From: Sphingomonas insulae
Lineage (GTDB): Bacteria > Pseudomonadota > Alphaproteobacteria > Sphingomonadales > Sphingomonadaceae
Direction of reading: 5' to 3'
DNA: 64,000 bases
Assembly: GCF_010450875.1 (NCBI RefSeq)
Contig: NZ_CP048422.1
Location: 2,577,001 to 2,641,000, forward strand
Made by a program: the position numbers and the translations under genes
Notes under the pieces: generated by a model
What the model was told of the DNA's origin: nothing
Database searches by the model: none
The model's input: only the letters and a program-made list of their open reading frames with translations
In this document: piece after piece, positions 36,325 through 46,314 of the stretch
Layout of the letters: each line of letters opens with the position of its first letter
How positions within the stretch are numbered: position 1 is the stretch's first letter

Positions 36325-37666
36325 CCGCGACGGTCATTCCATCGATCCGCAACGTCGGCACGTTCGTGCCGTACCGGAATTCGAGGTCGTTCGCCGGCGT
36401 CACCGCGCGGAACATGTCCTTGAGGTTGCCGGCGATCGTGAATTCGGCGACCGGTCCAGCGATCGCGCCGTTGACGATGCGAAAGCCCGCAGCGCCGCGG
36501 CTATAGTCGCCGGTGACCCCATTGACCCCCTGCCCGATCAATTCGGTGACGTAGACGCCATCGGCGATGTCGGCGACCAGCGTCGCCACCGGCACGTCGC
36601 CGGCCTCCATGAACAGGTTGCTGGGTGACACGCCCGGCGATCCGCCGACACCGCGCGCGGCATGGCCGGTGGGCTCCAGCCCGAGCTGGCGCGCCGCTCC
36701 GCTGTCGAGCAGCCAGGTCTCCAGCATCCCGTTCTCGATCAGCGCCACCGGCGATACCGGCAGTCCCTCGCCATCGAACGGACGGGATCGCAGGCCATGG
36801 GGCCGATGGGGATCGTCGCGGATCGTGACCCCCGCGCCGAACACCTGCGTGCCGAGCGCCTCGAGCAGAAAGCTGGTCTTGCGGGCGATCGCCTGGCCGG
36901 AAATCGCGCCGGCCAGATGGCCGAGCAGCGACGATCCGATGCGGGGGTCCATGACGACGGGCATCGGACCGCTCGCGACCCGACCGGGGTTGATCCGCGC
37001 CACCGCCCGCTCGCCGGCGCGACGGCCGATGGCCTCGGCGCTTTCCAGATGGGCGCGCTTGCGGGCGGCGTGATGCGCATAATCGCGCTCCATCCCCGCC
37101 GCCGCATCACCGGCCAGCACGCTGGCCGACAGGCTGTAGGCGGTCGCGGCATAGGCACCGGCGAACCCGTGGCTGGTCGCCAGCGCCCATACCGAGCGCG
37201 AGGCGCTGGCGCCGCCGCCCTCGCTGTTGGTGACGCCCGGCACCGCGCGGGCGGCGTCCTCCGCCTCCAGCGCCAGCTCCCGCAGCTCGGCCGGACTCAG
37301 CGTGCCGCCATCGTCGAGGTCGAGCAGCGGCGGCGCGCCGTGCATCAGCCGTTCCTGCGGCGCCAGCCCGGCCCAGCGATCCTCCGGCGCCTCGCGCGCC
37401 ATCGCGACGGCACGCTCGACCAGGGCGTCGAGCGCGGCGACGGACAGGTCCGACGTCGACACGCTCGCCGACCGTTGGCCGACGAAGACGCGCAGCCCCA
37501 GTTCCTCGCTCTCGGAACGGCCGACATCCTCCAGCACGCCCAGGCGCACGGACAGGTCGAGCGAGGCATCGGCGGCGAAGACGGCGTCGGCGGCATCGGC
37601 ACCGGCTTTGACGGCACGCGATACGATGTCGGCGGCGCGGTCGCGCGCCTGGTCGGGGGTCAGCAT
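36317..37666 (-). CDS. pmbA: metallopeptidase-like protein PmbA/TldE
   Basis: 449 residues of the PmbA/TldD family. The N-terminal domain shows AVKAGADAADAVF and the paired GLRVFVGQRSASVSTSDL. The C-terminal barrel shows GDAAAGMERDYAHHA, NLFMEAGDVP and the end region VYVTELIGQGVNGVTGDYSRGAAGF. TldD and PmbA form a heterodimeric protease involved in peptide maturation and degradation of unfolded peptides; PmbA is the subunit without the zinc motif. It is followed by the IMPase-family gene with an 8-nt overlap. Confidence 0.93.
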   Translation of the reverse strand: MLTPDQARDRAADIVSRAVKAGADAADAVFAADASLDLSVRLGVLEDVGRSESEELGLRVFVGQRSASVSTSDLSVAALDALVERAVAMAREAPEDRWAGLAPQERLMHGAPPLLDLDDGGTLSPAELRELALEAEDAARAVPGVTNSEGGGASASRSVWALATSHGFAGAYAATAYSLSASVLAGDAAAGMERDYAHHAARKRAHLESAEAIGRRAGERAVARINPGRVASGPMPVVMDPRIGSSLLGHLAGAISGQAIARKTSFLLEALGTQVFGAGVTIRDDPHRPHGLRSRPFDGEGLPVSPVALIENGMLETWLLDSGAARQLGLEPTGHAARGVGGSPGVSPSNLFMEAGDVPVATLVADIADGVYVTELIGQGVNGVTGDYSRGAAGFRIVNGAIAGPVAEFTIAGNLKDMFRAVTPANDLEFRYGTNVPTLRIDGMTVAGG

Positions 37667-37728
37667 CGCCCCGACTTAGGGCGGGCGCGCGACGATGCTA
37701 GGCCTTGCGGTGATCGACCGTCGCAGCG

Positions 37729-38637
37729 CTACAGCGCGGTGCCGACGACCGCGCAGGCGAGGAACATCAGCAGCCCGGCGAACCGGTTGCTGCGGAACCG
37801 GTCGAGCGGGTTGCGCCCGTCCGCCGGGCGCAGCGTCGCGACCTGCCACGCCAGGTGGGCCGCCATCGGCAACAGCGCGACGAACACCAGCGGATCGGAC
37901 CGGACCAGCCACAATGCCGCGGCCCACAGGCCGATCGCGACGGCGTAGAACGCCGCGGTGCCACCCTTGACATGGGCGCCCATGCGCAGCGCCGACGAAC
38001 GCACACCGATCAGCGCATCGTCCTCGCGGTCCTGCAGCGCATAGATCGTGTCATAGCCGATCACCCAGGCGATACAGCCGCCATACAGCAGCCACATCGG
38101 CAGCGACAGCGTGCCGGCCACCTCGCTCCACCCCACCAGCGCCGCCCAGGAAAACACCAGCCCCAGCCACGCCTGAGGCCACCAGGTGATGCGCTTCATG
38201 AAGGGATAGGCCGCAACGGGTGCCAGACTGGCGAGCGAGACGATCGCCGCCAGGGGTCGCAGCTGGACGAGCACGACGAGGCCGATCAGGCACAGGACGA
38301 GCAGCCACGCCCATGCCAGCCTGAGCGAGACGAGGCCGCTGGGGATCGGTCGCGCACGGGTGCGGGCGACCTGCGCGTCCAGGTCGCGATCGACGATGTC
38401 GTTGTAGACGCAGCCCGCCCCGCGCATCGCGATGCTGCCCGCCAATATCCACAGGATCAATGGCCAGCGCTGCGTCAGCCCGCCGGCCAGCGCCACCGCC
38501 CATGCGCCCGGCCAGAACAGCAGCCACCAGCCGATCGGGCGATCGAAACGCGCCAGCAGCGCCAGGCCGCGCAACCGGGGCGGCAGGCGGGCGACGAGGC
38601 CGCGGTGTTCGCTGTCGGGGACGATTTCGGCTGACAT
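37729..38637 (-). CDS. ubiA: 4-hydroxybenzoate polyprenyltransferase UbiA
   Basis: 302 residues from ATG 38637 with about eight membrane helices. It attaches the polyprenyl tail to 4-hydroxybenzoate in ubiquinone synthesis. Both Asp-rich motifs that bind the Mg-diphosphate are present: NDIVDRDLDAQVARTRARPI and YDTIYALQDREDD. The frame stays open upstream to about 38916 but that part is low-complexity Pro/Arg and overlaps genes on the other strand, so the ATG at 38637 is preferred. Confidence 0.95.
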   Translation of the reverse strand: MSAEIVPDSEHRGLVARLPPRLRGLALLARFDRPIGWWLLFWPGAWAVALAGGLTQRWPLILWILAGSIAMRGAGCVYNDIVDRDLDAQVARTRARPIPSGLVSLRLAWAWLLVLCLIGLVVLVQLRPLAAIVSLASLAPVAAYPFMKRITWWPQAWLGLVFSWAALVGWSEVAGTLSLPMWLLYGGCIAWVIGYDTIYALQDREDDALIGVRSSALRMGAHVKGGTAAFYAVAIGLWAAALWLVRSDPLVFVALLPMAAHLAWQVATLRPADGRNPLDRFRSNRFAGLLMFLACAVVGTAL

Positions 38638-38732
38638 GGCCGCAGCCTTTGCCGTGCGGCGGGCCATCGCGGCAAGGGGCGCGTGTGGCTTTTGCCTCGC
38701 TATCGCCGCGAAGATGCGGCAATCGCATCGTG

Positions 38733-38909
38733 ATGATCGGGTTATCGGTAGCCGTCGGGCGTTTCGTGGAGGCGCTGTTCTGGGCGATCCTTCGCGTCGC
38801 GGGGGTGGTGACCGTCGCGGTGGTCGCGGTGGCGGCCGCGGCGCTGCTCGCCTGGATCGTGGCCCGCAAGATGTGGGCGCGGCAACGGCGCCGGAGGATG
38901 CGACCGTGA
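38733..38909 (+). CDS. small membrane protein translationally coupled to rsmE
   Basis: 58 residues from ATG 38733 (MIGLSVAVGRFVEALFWAIL): one or two hydrophobic helices (about residues 12-44) and a very basic tail (RKMWARQRRRRMRP). Its stop codon overlaps the GTG start of rsmE (GTGA, 4 nt) and the Shine-Dalgarno GGAGG of rsmE lies inside it, which supports real translation. I recognise no family. Confidence 0.5.
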   Translation: MIGLSVAVGRFVEALFWAILRVAGVVTVAVVAVAAAALLAWIVARKMWARQRRRRMRP

Positions 38910-39646
38910 CCGCCACCCCCGCCTGGCCGCCGCAGTCGACGCCGCGCCTGTTCGTCGAGAGCCCGCTCGCCGCCGGCCCGCTGCGGATCGACGGGCCGGC
39001 GGCGCATTACCTCATCGCCGTCATGCGGATGGCGCCGGGCGATCCGGTGAAGTTGTTCGATGACACGACCGGCGAATGGCTGGCGACCGCGGCGCAGGTC
39101 GGCAAACGCGACCTCGTTGTCGACGTGTCGACAATGTTGCGCCCACGTGAGGCGGTGCCGGACCTGTGGCTTTGCGCCGCGCCGTTGAAGAAGGGCCGCG
39201 TCGACTGGCTCGCAGAAAAGGCATGCGAGCTCGGCGTCGACCGGCTGGTGCCGGTCATCACCCAGCGGACGATCGTCGACCGGCCAAAGACCGAACGCCT
39301 GCGCAGCCATATGGTCGAGGCGGCGGAGCAATGCGCGCGCACCGCACTGCCTGGCCTTGCCGAACCGGTGAAGCTCGGCGCCATGCTGCGCGACTGGCCG
39401 GACGGGCGCACGCTGTTCTTCGCGGACGAGGCGGGCGGCGTCGCGGCGCTCGACGCGATGCTCGCCCACCCCGGCCCGGCCGCCATCCTGATCGGTCCGG
39501 AAGGCGGTTTCACCGACGATGAGCGACAGGCGATTCGCGCCTGCGATCAAGGCGTTGCGGTCAGTCTTGGCCCCCGCATCCTGCGCGCCGACACCGCCGC
39601 GGCGGCAGCGGTATCACTATGGATGGCGGCGAACGGCGACTGGTAG
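38906..39646 (+). CDS. rsmE: 16S rRNA m3U1498 methyltransferase RsmE
   Basis: 246 residues from GTG 38906, preceded by GGAGG. The N-terminal PUA-like domain includes RIDGPAAHYLIAVMRMAPGD, and the SPOUT methyltransferase domain includes LKKGRVDWLAEKACELGVD, EQCARTALPGL, ILIGPEGGFTDDE and VSLGPRILRADTAAAAAVS. It methylates U1498 of 16S rRNA. The frame extends far upstream without a plausible start, and the GTG is set by the ribosome-binding site and family length. Confidence 0.95.
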   Translation: MTATPAWPPQSTPRLFVESPLAAGPLRIDGPAAHYLIAVMRMAPGDPVKLFDDTTGEWLATAAQVGKRDLVVDVSTMLRPREAVPDLWLCAAPLKKGRVDWLAEKACELGVDRLVPVITQRTIVDRPKTERLRSHMVEAAEQCARTALPGLAEPVKLGAMLRDWPDGRTLFFADEAGGVAALDAMLAHPGPAAILIGPEGGFTDDERQAIRACDQGVAVSLGPRILRADTAAAAAVSLWMAANGDW

Positions 39647-39692
39647 GAAGTCTGGCTGGCGCACCCGTTCATCCGCGCGTAAGGGCGCGCTC

Positions 39693-41066
39693 ATGACGAC
39701 CAAGACCGAAAGCCCCAAGGACTCGCCGATCATCGAATCGCGAGACCAGCTGATCGCCAGTTTCGCCCGGGGCGAAAAGCCGCGGGATCGCTGGCGGATC
39801 GGCACCGAACACGAAAAGTTCGTCTATCGGACCGGCGATCATGGCGCCCCCAGCTGGGGCGAACCGGGCGGTATCCGCGCGCTGCTCATGGAATTGCAGC
39901 AATATGGCTGGCAACCCGTTGAAGAGGGCGGCAACATCATCGCGCTGAACGGTGCCGACGGCAGCGTCAGCCTCGAACCGGCGGGCCAGTTCGAACTGTC
40001 GGGCGCGCCGCTCGACAATCTGCATCAGACCTGTGCCGAAACCGGCCGGCATCTCGAACAGGTCAAGGCCGCGGGCGAAAAGCTCGGGATCGGTTTCCTC
40101 GGCCTCGGCATGTGGCCGGACAAGCGCCGCGACGAATTGCCGATCATGCCCAAGGGCCGCTATGCGATCATGCTGCGCCACATGCCGCGCGTCGGCAGCA
40201 TGGGCCTCGACATGATGCTGCGGACCTGCACGATCCAGGTCAACCTCGACTATGCGTCGGAGGCGGACATGGTGAAGAAATTCCGCGTCGGGCTCGCGTT
40301 GCAGCCCATGGCCACGGCGCTGTTCGCCAATTCGCCGTTCACCGAAGGCAAGCCCAACGGCTTCCTGTCCTACCGCAGCCATATCTGGTCTGACACCGAT
40401 CCGGCCCGCACCGGCATGCTGCCGTTCGTGTTCGAGGATGGCTTCGGCTACGAACGGTACGCCGACTATATGCTCGATGTACCGATGTACTTCATCTACC
40501 GCGAGGGTCGCTACATCGACGCCGCCGGCCTGTCGTTCCGCGACTTCCTGCGCGGCGAGCTGAGCGTACTGCCCGGCGAAAAGCCGACGCTGGACGATTG
40601 GAACGACCATCTGTCGACTGCCTTCCCCGAAGTGCGGCTGAAGACCTTCCTCGAAATGCGCGGCGCCGATGGCGGACCGTGGAACAAGATCTGCGCGCTG
40701 CCGGCGTTCTGGGTCGGGTTGCTCTACGACGACCAGGCGCTCGACGCAGCGTGGGACCTGGTCAAGGACTGGAGCCTGGAGGATCGCCAGACATTGCGCG
40801 ATGCCGTGCCGAAACTGGCACTGGATGCGCCGCTGCCGGGTGGCGGGCGCCTGGGCGATATCGCCGGCCAGGTGCTCGACATCGCCCATGCCGGATTGAC
40901 CGCGCGCGCCCGCAGCAATGCGATGGGCGACAACGAAACCGGCTTCCTCGATCCGCTGCGCGAAGTCGTGCGATCGGGCAAGGTGCCGGCGCAGGTGCTG
41001 CTCGATCGCTACAACGGCGTCTGGGCGGGCGATCTCAGCCGCGTCTACGACGAAGCGAGCTTCTGA
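39693..41066 (+). CDS. gshA: glutamate-cysteine ligase (alphaproteobacterial/plant type)
   Basis: 457 residues from ATG 39693. It catalyses the first step of glutathione synthesis. It is the plant-like class: RWRIGTEHEKFVYR (N-terminal ATP-grasp-like Glu), GGNIIALNGADGSVSLEPAGQFELSG, GFLGLGMWPDKRRDELPIMPKGRY, LRTCTIQVNLDYASE and ALFANSPFTEGKPNGFLSYR. It lies 46 nt after rsmE on the same strand, a pairing common in sphingomonads. Confidence 0.95.
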   Translation: MTTKTESPKDSPIIESRDQLIASFARGEKPRDRWRIGTEHEKFVYRTGDHGAPSWGEPGGIRALLMELQQYGWQPVEEGGNIIALNGADGSVSLEPAGQFELSGAPLDNLHQTCAETGRHLEQVKAAGEKLGIGFLGLGMWPDKRRDELPIMPKGRYAIMLRHMPRVGSMGLDMMLRTCTIQVNLDYASEADMVKKFRVGLALQPMATALFANSPFTEGKPNGFLSYRSHIWSDTDPARTGMLPFVFEDGFGYERYADYMLDVPMYFIYREGRYIDAAGLSFRDFLRGELSVLPGEKPTLDDWNDHLSTAFPEVRLKTFLEMRGADGGPWNKICALPAFWVGLLYDDQALDAAWDLVKDWSLEDRQTLRDAVPKLALDAPLPGGGRLGDIAGQVLDIAHAGLTARARSNAMGDNETGFLDPLREVVRSGKVPAQVLLDRYNGVWAGDLSRVYDEASF

Positions 41067-41130
41067 CCCCGCATCATCGCGGCACCCCCGCTTCGCCGCC
41101 CCGGGGCCGCCCGGGGCGGTCGCGACGACG

Positions 41131-41904
41131 CTATCCCAGGCCCAGCGCCGACGTCGCCACCCGTTCCAGCTCGGGGTCGAGCGGCGGCGGCGTCATGTCG
41201 ACGTTCGCCTCCAGCCGGTCGGCGATCTCGGTCAGCGCGTGGATTCGCGCGGCCTTCTTGTCGTTGCCGTTGATGACGATCCATGGTGCGCCGCCGGTAT
41301 CGGTTCGCGCGAACATGTCGTGCATTGCGGCCAGATATTCCTCGCGGCGCGCCCGGTTGCGATAATCGTCCGTACCGGTCTTCCACCGCTTCCACGGATC
41401 GACCAGCCGCGCCTTCAGCCGCTTGTCCTGTTCCTTCTGTGAGATGTGGACGAACAGCTTGACCAGCGTCGCGTCCCCCTCTGCCATCTCCGCCTCGAAC
41501 GCGTTGATCTCGTCATAGGCGCGTCGCCATTCCTCCTCGCGCGCATATCCCTCCACCCGTTCGACCAGCACCCGCCCGTACCAGCTGCGATCGAAGATGG
41601 TGACGTCGCCGGCGGCGGGCAGGCGCGTGCGAAAGCGCCAGAGGAAATCGTGCGCCTTTTCGACCTCGGTCGGCGCGGAAATGGGATAAACTTCGAAATG
41701 GCGCGGGTCCCATTCCGCGGTCAGGCGCTGGATAATGCCGCCCTTGCCTGCCGCATCCCAGCCTTCGAGCATGATGACGGCCCGGCGACCGTGGACGATG
41801 TGCGCGACCAGAATGCGCTCCAGCCGATCCTGCAATGCCGCGACGTCGCGCTTGTAATGGCCCTTGTACGGCTTGGTCTTCTCATAATCGGCAAGGTCGA
41901 TCAT
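41131..41904 (-). CDS. ppk2: polyphosphate kinase 2 family protein
   Basis: 257 residues from ATG 41904, chosen because GAGGAA lies six bases upstream. P-loop kinase of the PPK2 family: Walker A EGWDAAGKGG, lid and Walker B region TIFDRSWYGRVLVERVEG, and KLFVHISQKEQDKRLKAR. It uses polyphosphate to phosphorylate nucleoside diphosphates or monophosphates. The single-domain length fits class I or III; I cannot decide. It lies 10 nt downstream of the APC permease. A separate PPK1 gene lies about 8 kb downstream. Confidence 0.92.
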   Translation of the reverse strand: MIDLADYEKTKPYKGHYKRDVAALQDRLERILVAHIVHGRRAVIMLEGWDAAGKGGIIQRLTAEWDPRHFEVYPISAPTEVEKAHDFLWRFRTRLPAAGDVTIFDRSWYGRVLVERVEGYAREEEWRRAYDEINAFEAEMAEGDATLVKLFVHISQKEQDKRLKARLVDPWKRWKTGTDDYRNRARREEYLAAMHDMFARTDTGGAPWIVINGNDKKAARIHALTEIADRLEANVDMTPPPLDPELERVATSALGLG

Positions 41905-41914
41905 GCGGCGTTCC

Positions 41915-43306
41915 TCATGCTTCATCGGGCACATGAACGCGCCACGCCCCGCGGGGACGCAGCACGAACCAATAATAGGCCGCCGATCCTGCGATCTGCA
42001 CGCCGGTCATGATCAGCCCCGGCCGCCCCTCGTCCACGTCCAGCCAGCTCGTCCAGACGACATAGGCGAGGGCGATCAGCGTGATGACCGGGGCCAGCGG
42101 ATACAGCGGCATGCGATAGCGTGCGTGATCGGTCGCGCCGCTGCGTCGTCCGACCATCGCGGCGACGGCGATGCCCGCATAGATCGCGACCAGCCCGGTG
42201 CCGCTGAGCACCAGCAACAGGGTCAACGGCAGGAAACAGCACGCGACCCCCACCCCGCCGACGATCAGCGTGCCGATCCACGGCGAACCGAAGCGCGGGT
42301 GGATCTGCGTCATCCACCGATCCAGCGGCCGGCCCCAGCTGTTGTCGCGCGCGGTGCCGTAGAAGAAGCGGGAACAGGCAAGGATGCAGGCGATGATCGC
42401 GTTGACGATCGCGATGACCACGCCGATCGCGATACCGTCCGCCAGCCATCCCCCGCCGCGCATCCGGGCGATCAGGCCGAACGGATCGTCCGCGGTGACC
42501 AGCGCATGCAGGTCGGGCGCGCCCATCAGCACCGCGACGGTGGGGACGATCTCGAACAGCAGCGTGAGGACGAGGCTGGCGAGGATCGCGCGGGCGATCA
42601 GGCGCGAGGGTTCGCGCATCTCCTCGCCGAAATAGACGGCGGCGCCGTATCCGTTCAGCGCGAAGATCGCGATCGACGTGGCCAGCCCGATCGCCGCCGG
42701 AGAGGCCGGGACCAGCGCATCCGCCTGCGGCATCACCGGTGCCGACAGGAAGGTGCCGAACGGGCGGACCACATCCGCCCAGCCGAGTACCACCACCGCC
42801 ACCAGCGCCAGCACCTCGCCCAGCAGGAATAGCCCGGTGACCCAGGCGTTGATCCGGATCTGCAGCAGCGCGACGATGGTGGATGCGGCGACCACCGCGA
42901 CCGCGATCGGCACCGCCGGCAGTCCGGGATAGATCGTCGACAGGACGGCGCTGATGCCCAGCCCCGCGACCGGCGGGAAGAACAGGTTGTTGAAGACATT
43001 GACGCCCAGCATCACGAAACCCGCCAATGGTCCCAGCGTCTTGGCGACCGCGACATATTCGCCGCCGGACACCGGCCACGCGCTCGACAGCTCCGCATAG
43101 ACGAAGGCGGTGGCGACGCAGACGACGCCGGCGAGGATCATCGCCCAGATCGCACCCGTCCCGGCGACCTGCAGCATGCCCGGTATGATGACGAACACGG
43201 ACGAGGCGGGGGTCGCAACGGACAGCGTCAGGAACAACACGCCCGCGACGCCCAGGCTGCGGACGAGTGCCGTGGGCGGTTGGGGCTGCATCTGATCGTC
43301 TAACAT
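41915..43306 (-). CDS. APC-family amino-acid permease
   Basis: 463 residues with twelve hydrophobic helices. The first helix shows the substrate-binding unwound region TPASSVFVIIPGML. Helix 2-3 has AELSSAWPVSGGEYVAVA, and helix 6 ATSIAIFALNGYGAAVYFGEEMREPSR has the typical FxGYE-like pattern. It probably imports an amino acid or amine by proton symport; substrate unknown. GGGGGA precedes the ATG. Its last codons run up to the ribosome-binding site of ppk2. Confidence 0.88.
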   Translation of the reverse strand: MLDDQMQPQPPTALVRSLGVAGVLFLTLSVATPASSVFVIIPGMLQVAGTGAIWAMILAGVVCVATAFVYAELSSAWPVSGGEYVAVAKTLGPLAGFVMLGVNVFNNLFFPPVAGLGISAVLSTIYPGLPAVPIAVAVVAASTIVALLQIRINAWVTGLFLLGEVLALVAVVVLGWADVVRPFGTFLSAPVMPQADALVPASPAAIGLATSIAIFALNGYGAAVYFGEEMREPSRLIARAILASLVLTLLFEIVPTVAVLMGAPDLHALVTADDPFGLIARMRGGGWLADGIAIGVVIAIVNAIIACILACSRFFYGTARDNSWGRPLDRWMTQIHPRFGSPWIGTLIVGGVGVACCFLPLTLLLVLSGTGLVAIYAGIAVAAMVGRRSGATDHARYRMPLYPLAPVITLIALAYVVWTSWLDVDEGRPGLIMTGVQIAGSAAYYWFVLRPRGAWRVHVPDEA

Positions 43307-43430
43307 CGTCCCCCGCCTCTAGCCCCGGCGGGGTAGTGACATGGTAAATCCCGTGGGGGAAGTGGCGCGGGGCTCGCGCGCATGCGGCCTGCATGGCTAT
43401 ACGAAGGGCCCTGCAATCACGAGGTTATCG

Positions 43431-44378
43431 ATGCCCTACGAAAGTCCCTGGCAGCACAGTCGTCGCAGCGGTGTCGCCGACGATATCGATTTCGAGATCA
43501 AGGGCCAGGAACTGCAATTCCTGGAGATCGAGCTCGACCCCGGCGAAAGCGCGGTCGCCGAAGCGGGCGCGATGGTGTGGAAGGATGCCAGCATCGACAT
43601 GACCACCGTCTTCGGCGACGGCAGCGGCGGTCAGGGCAGCGGCGGTCAGGGCAGCGGCTTCATGGGCAAGCTGCTCGGCGCCGGCAAGCGGCTGGTGACC
43701 GGGGAAAGCCTGTTCACCACCGTCTTCACCCATCAGGGCCGGGGCAAGGCGCGGGTGGCATTTGCCTCGCCGACGCCGGGATCGATCCTGCCGATCAAGC
43801 TCGACGATCTCGGCGGACAACTGATCTGCCAGAAGGACAGCTTCCTCGCCGCCGCCAAGGGCGTGTCGATCGGCGTGCACTTCCAGCGCCGGGTGATGAC
43901 CGGCCTGTTCGGCGGCGAGGGCTTCGTCATGCAATCGCTGACCGGCGATGGCTGGGTCTTCGTCCAGATGGGCGGGACCGTCGTCGAGCGGGACCTGCGC
44001 GCCGGTGAGGAATTGCACGTCGATACCGGCTGCCTGGCCGCATTCACGCCCGGCGTGACATTCGATCTGGTGACCGCAGGCGGCGTCAAGAGCGTGCTGT
44101 TCGGTGGCGAGGGGCTGTTCTTCGCCCGGCTGCGCGGACCGGGCAAGGTGTGGGTACAGTCGCTCCCCTTCTCGCGGCTCGCCGGGCGGATGCTGGCGGC
44201 GGCGGGCAGCCGTGGCGGGCAGAATCGCGGCGAGGGGTCGGTGCTGGGGGACTGGGCGATTTCATCGGCGGAAACGACTGAGGGCCGCCCCCGCTCACTC
44301 TTGCGATCACCCCCCGTCCCGGCGGCGCCTACCCTGTCCCGTCGGGAGGGGACGGACGCCGCCGGCGCAGCGGAGTGA
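43431..44378 (+). CDS. AIM24 / TIGR00266 family protein
   Basis: 315 residues of the AIM24 beta-prism family: FLEIELDPGESAVAEAGAMV at the start, the TGESLFTTVFTHQG segment, LSMQ-like FVMQSLTGDGWVFVQMGGTV, and VKSVLFGGEGLFFARLRGPG near the end. A short tandem repeat (GDGSGGQGSGGQGSGFMG, residues 64-81) lies in a loop. The C-terminal 45 residues are low-complexity and may not be structured. GAGG precedes the start. The biochemical function of the family in bacteria is unknown. Confidence 0.85.
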   Translation: MPYESPWQHSRRSGVADDIDFEIKGQELQFLEIELDPGESAVAEAGAMVWKDASIDMTTVFGDGSGGQGSGGQGSGFMGKLLGAGKRLVTGESLFTTVFTHQGRGKARVAFASPTPGSILPIKLDDLGGQLICQKDSFLAAAKGVSIGVHFQRRVMTGLFGGEGFVMQSLTGDGWVFVQMGGTVVERDLRAGEELHVDTGCLAAFTPGVTFDLVTAGGVKSVLFGGEGLFFARLRGPGKVWVQSLPFSRLAGRMLAAAGSRGGQNRGEGSVLGDWAISSAETTEGRPRSLLRSPPVPAAPTLSRREGTDAAGAAE

Positions 44379-44391
44379 GGTCGCGCGCGCG

Positions 44392-46215
44392 TCACCCCGC
44401 CTTCGGTGCCACCGCCTTGTCGACATCCACGCCTACCTGCGGCGCCACGCGCAGGTTCAGCTCCTTCAGCTGCTTGGGCGTCGCGAAGTTCGGCGCGCCC
44501 ATCATCAGGTCCTCCGCCTTCTGCGTCATCGGGAAGACGATGACCTCGCGGATGTTCGGCTCGTCGGCGAGCAGCATGACGATGCGGTCGATGCCGGGGG
44601 CCGAACCGCCGTGCGGCGGCGCCCCGAACTTGAACGCGTTGATCATGCCGGCGAAGTTCGTGTCGACATCGGCCTGCGTATAGCCGGCAATCTCGAACGC
44701 CTTGTACATGATCTCGGGCCGGTGGTTCCGGATCGCGCCCGACGACAGCTCCACGCCGTTGCAGACGATGTCATATTGATAGGCGAGGATGTCGAGCGGG
44801 TCCCTGGTCTCCAGCGCCTCCATCTCGCCCTGCGGCATCGAGAAGGGGTTGTGGCTGAAATCGACCTTCTTGGCATCCTCGTCATATTCGAACATCGGGA
44901 AATCGACGATCCAGCAGAATTCAAACTTGCTCTGGTCGATCAGCCCCAGCGTTTCGCCGACGCGGGTCCGCGCCAGCCCGGCGAGCTTGGCGGCCTGCGC
45001 TTCCTTGCCCGCCGCGAAGAACAGGCCGTCGTCCGGCCCCAGGCCCAGTGCGTCGGCCATCGCCGACATCTTGTCCTCGCCATGGTTCTTGGCGATCGGG
45101 CCGCCCCATTCGCCGCCCTTGCGGGTGGCGTAGCCGAGGCCGGCGAAGCCTTCGCCCTGCGCCCAGGCGTTCATGTCGTCGAAGAACTTGCGGCTGCGGT
45201 CGGCCGTACCGGGCGCCGGGATCGCGCGGACGACGTCGCCTGCCTCGACGATCGAGGCGAAGCGGCCAAAGCCCGATCCGACGAACTGGTCGCTGACGTC
45301 GCTGATCAGGATCGGGTTGCGCAGATCGGGCTTGTCGTTGCCGTATTTCAGCATCGATTCGCGGTAGGGGATACGCTTGAACGGCAGCGCGCTGACCGTC
45401 CGTCCCTTGCCCTGCCAGTCGGCGAATTCCTCGAACACGCCGTGCAACACCGGCTCGATCGCCTGGAACACGTCTTCCTGCGTGACGTAGCTCATCTCGA
45501 AATCGAGCTGGTAGAATTCGCCGGGCGAACGGTCGGCGCGCGCATCCTCGTCGCGGAAGCAGGGCGCGATCTGGAAATAGCGGTCGAAACCGGCGACCAT
45601 CAGCAGCTGCTTGAACATCTGCGGCGCCTGCGGCAGCGCATAGAACTTGCCGGGATGGACGCGGCTAGGAACCAGATAGTCGCGTGCGCCCTCGGGCGAC
45701 GAGGCGGTGAGGATCGGCGTCTGGAATTCGGTGAAGCCCTGGCCGATCATGCGTTGGCGGATCGAGGAGATGACCTTGGAACGCAGCATGATGTTCTGGT
45801 GCAGCCGCTCGCGCCGCAGGTCGAGGAAACGGTAGCGCAGGCGGATATCCTCTGGATATTCCGCGTCGCCGGCGACCGGCATCGGCAGTTCCTGCGCATG
45901 GCTCTGCACTTCGATCGTGTTCGCCACGACCTCGATCTCGCCGGTCGGCAGGTTCGGGTTGGTCGCCTCGGGGCCGCGCGACACCACCTCGCCCGTCACC
46001 GTCACGACCGATTCGACGCGCAGCCGCTCCAGCAGCTCCATCGTCTCGGTCGCCGCCTTGGCGACGATCTGGGTGATGCCGTAATGGTCGCGCAGGTCGA
46101 CGAACAGCACGCCGCCGTGATCGCGCTTGCGATGCACCCAGCCCGACAGGCGTACGGTCTTGCCGACATCGCTCGCGGTGAGCGCGGCACAGGTGTGGGT
46201 ACGATAGGCGTGCAT
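44392..46215 (-). CDS. aspS: aspartyl-tRNA synthetase
   Basis: 607 residues from ATG 46215 ([20 protein letters not shown]). Class II synthetase of bacterial type. The N-terminal anticodon-binding OB fold has [20 protein letters not shown]. Motif 2 is [21 protein letters not shown], shown here only by its key residues [10 protein letters not shown], with the GAD insertion domain about 290-420. Motif 3 is [14 protein letters not shown] near the C-terminus. It charges tRNA-Asp. Divergent from rnd across 99 nt. Whether it also charges tRNA-Asn cannot be judged from this window. Confidence 0.97.
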   Translation of the reverse strand: MHAYRTHTCAALTASDVGKTVRLSGWVHRKRDHGGVLFVDLRDHYGITQIVAKAATETMELLERLRVESVVTVTGEVVSRGPEATNPNLPTGEIEVVANTIEVQSHAQELPMPVAGDAEYPEDIRLRYRFLDLRRERLHQNIMLRSKVISSIRQRMIGQGFTEFQTPILTASSPEGARDYLVPSRVHPGKFYALPQAPQMFKQLLMVAGFDRYFQIAPCFRDEDARADRSPGEFYQLDFEMSYVTQEDVFQAIEPVLHGVFEEFADWQGKGRTVSALPFKRIPYRESMLKYGNDKPDLRNPILISDVSDQFVGSGFGRFASIVEAGDVVRAIPAPGTADRSRKFFDDMNAWAQGEGFAGLGYATRKGGEWGGPIAKNHGEDKMSAMADALGLGPDDGLFFAAGKEAQAAKLAGLARTRVGETLGLIDQSKFEFCWIVDFPMFEYDEDAKKVDFSHNPFSMPQGEMEALETRDPLDILAYQYDIVCNGVELSSGAIRNHRPEIMYKAFEIAGYTQADVDTNFAGMINAFKFGAPPHGGSAPGIDRIVMLLADEPNIREVIVFPMTQKAEDLMMGAPNFATPKQLKELNLRVAPQVGVDVDKAVAPKAG

Positions 46216-46314
46216 GGTCGTTTTCTTCCGGCAAGTGCGGGCGGTATGATGGGCCGGCGCTTCCCTCCCCATCCCCTCTTTGTCAACCCGCGCGGCTGTG
46301 GCTATGGACAGGCG

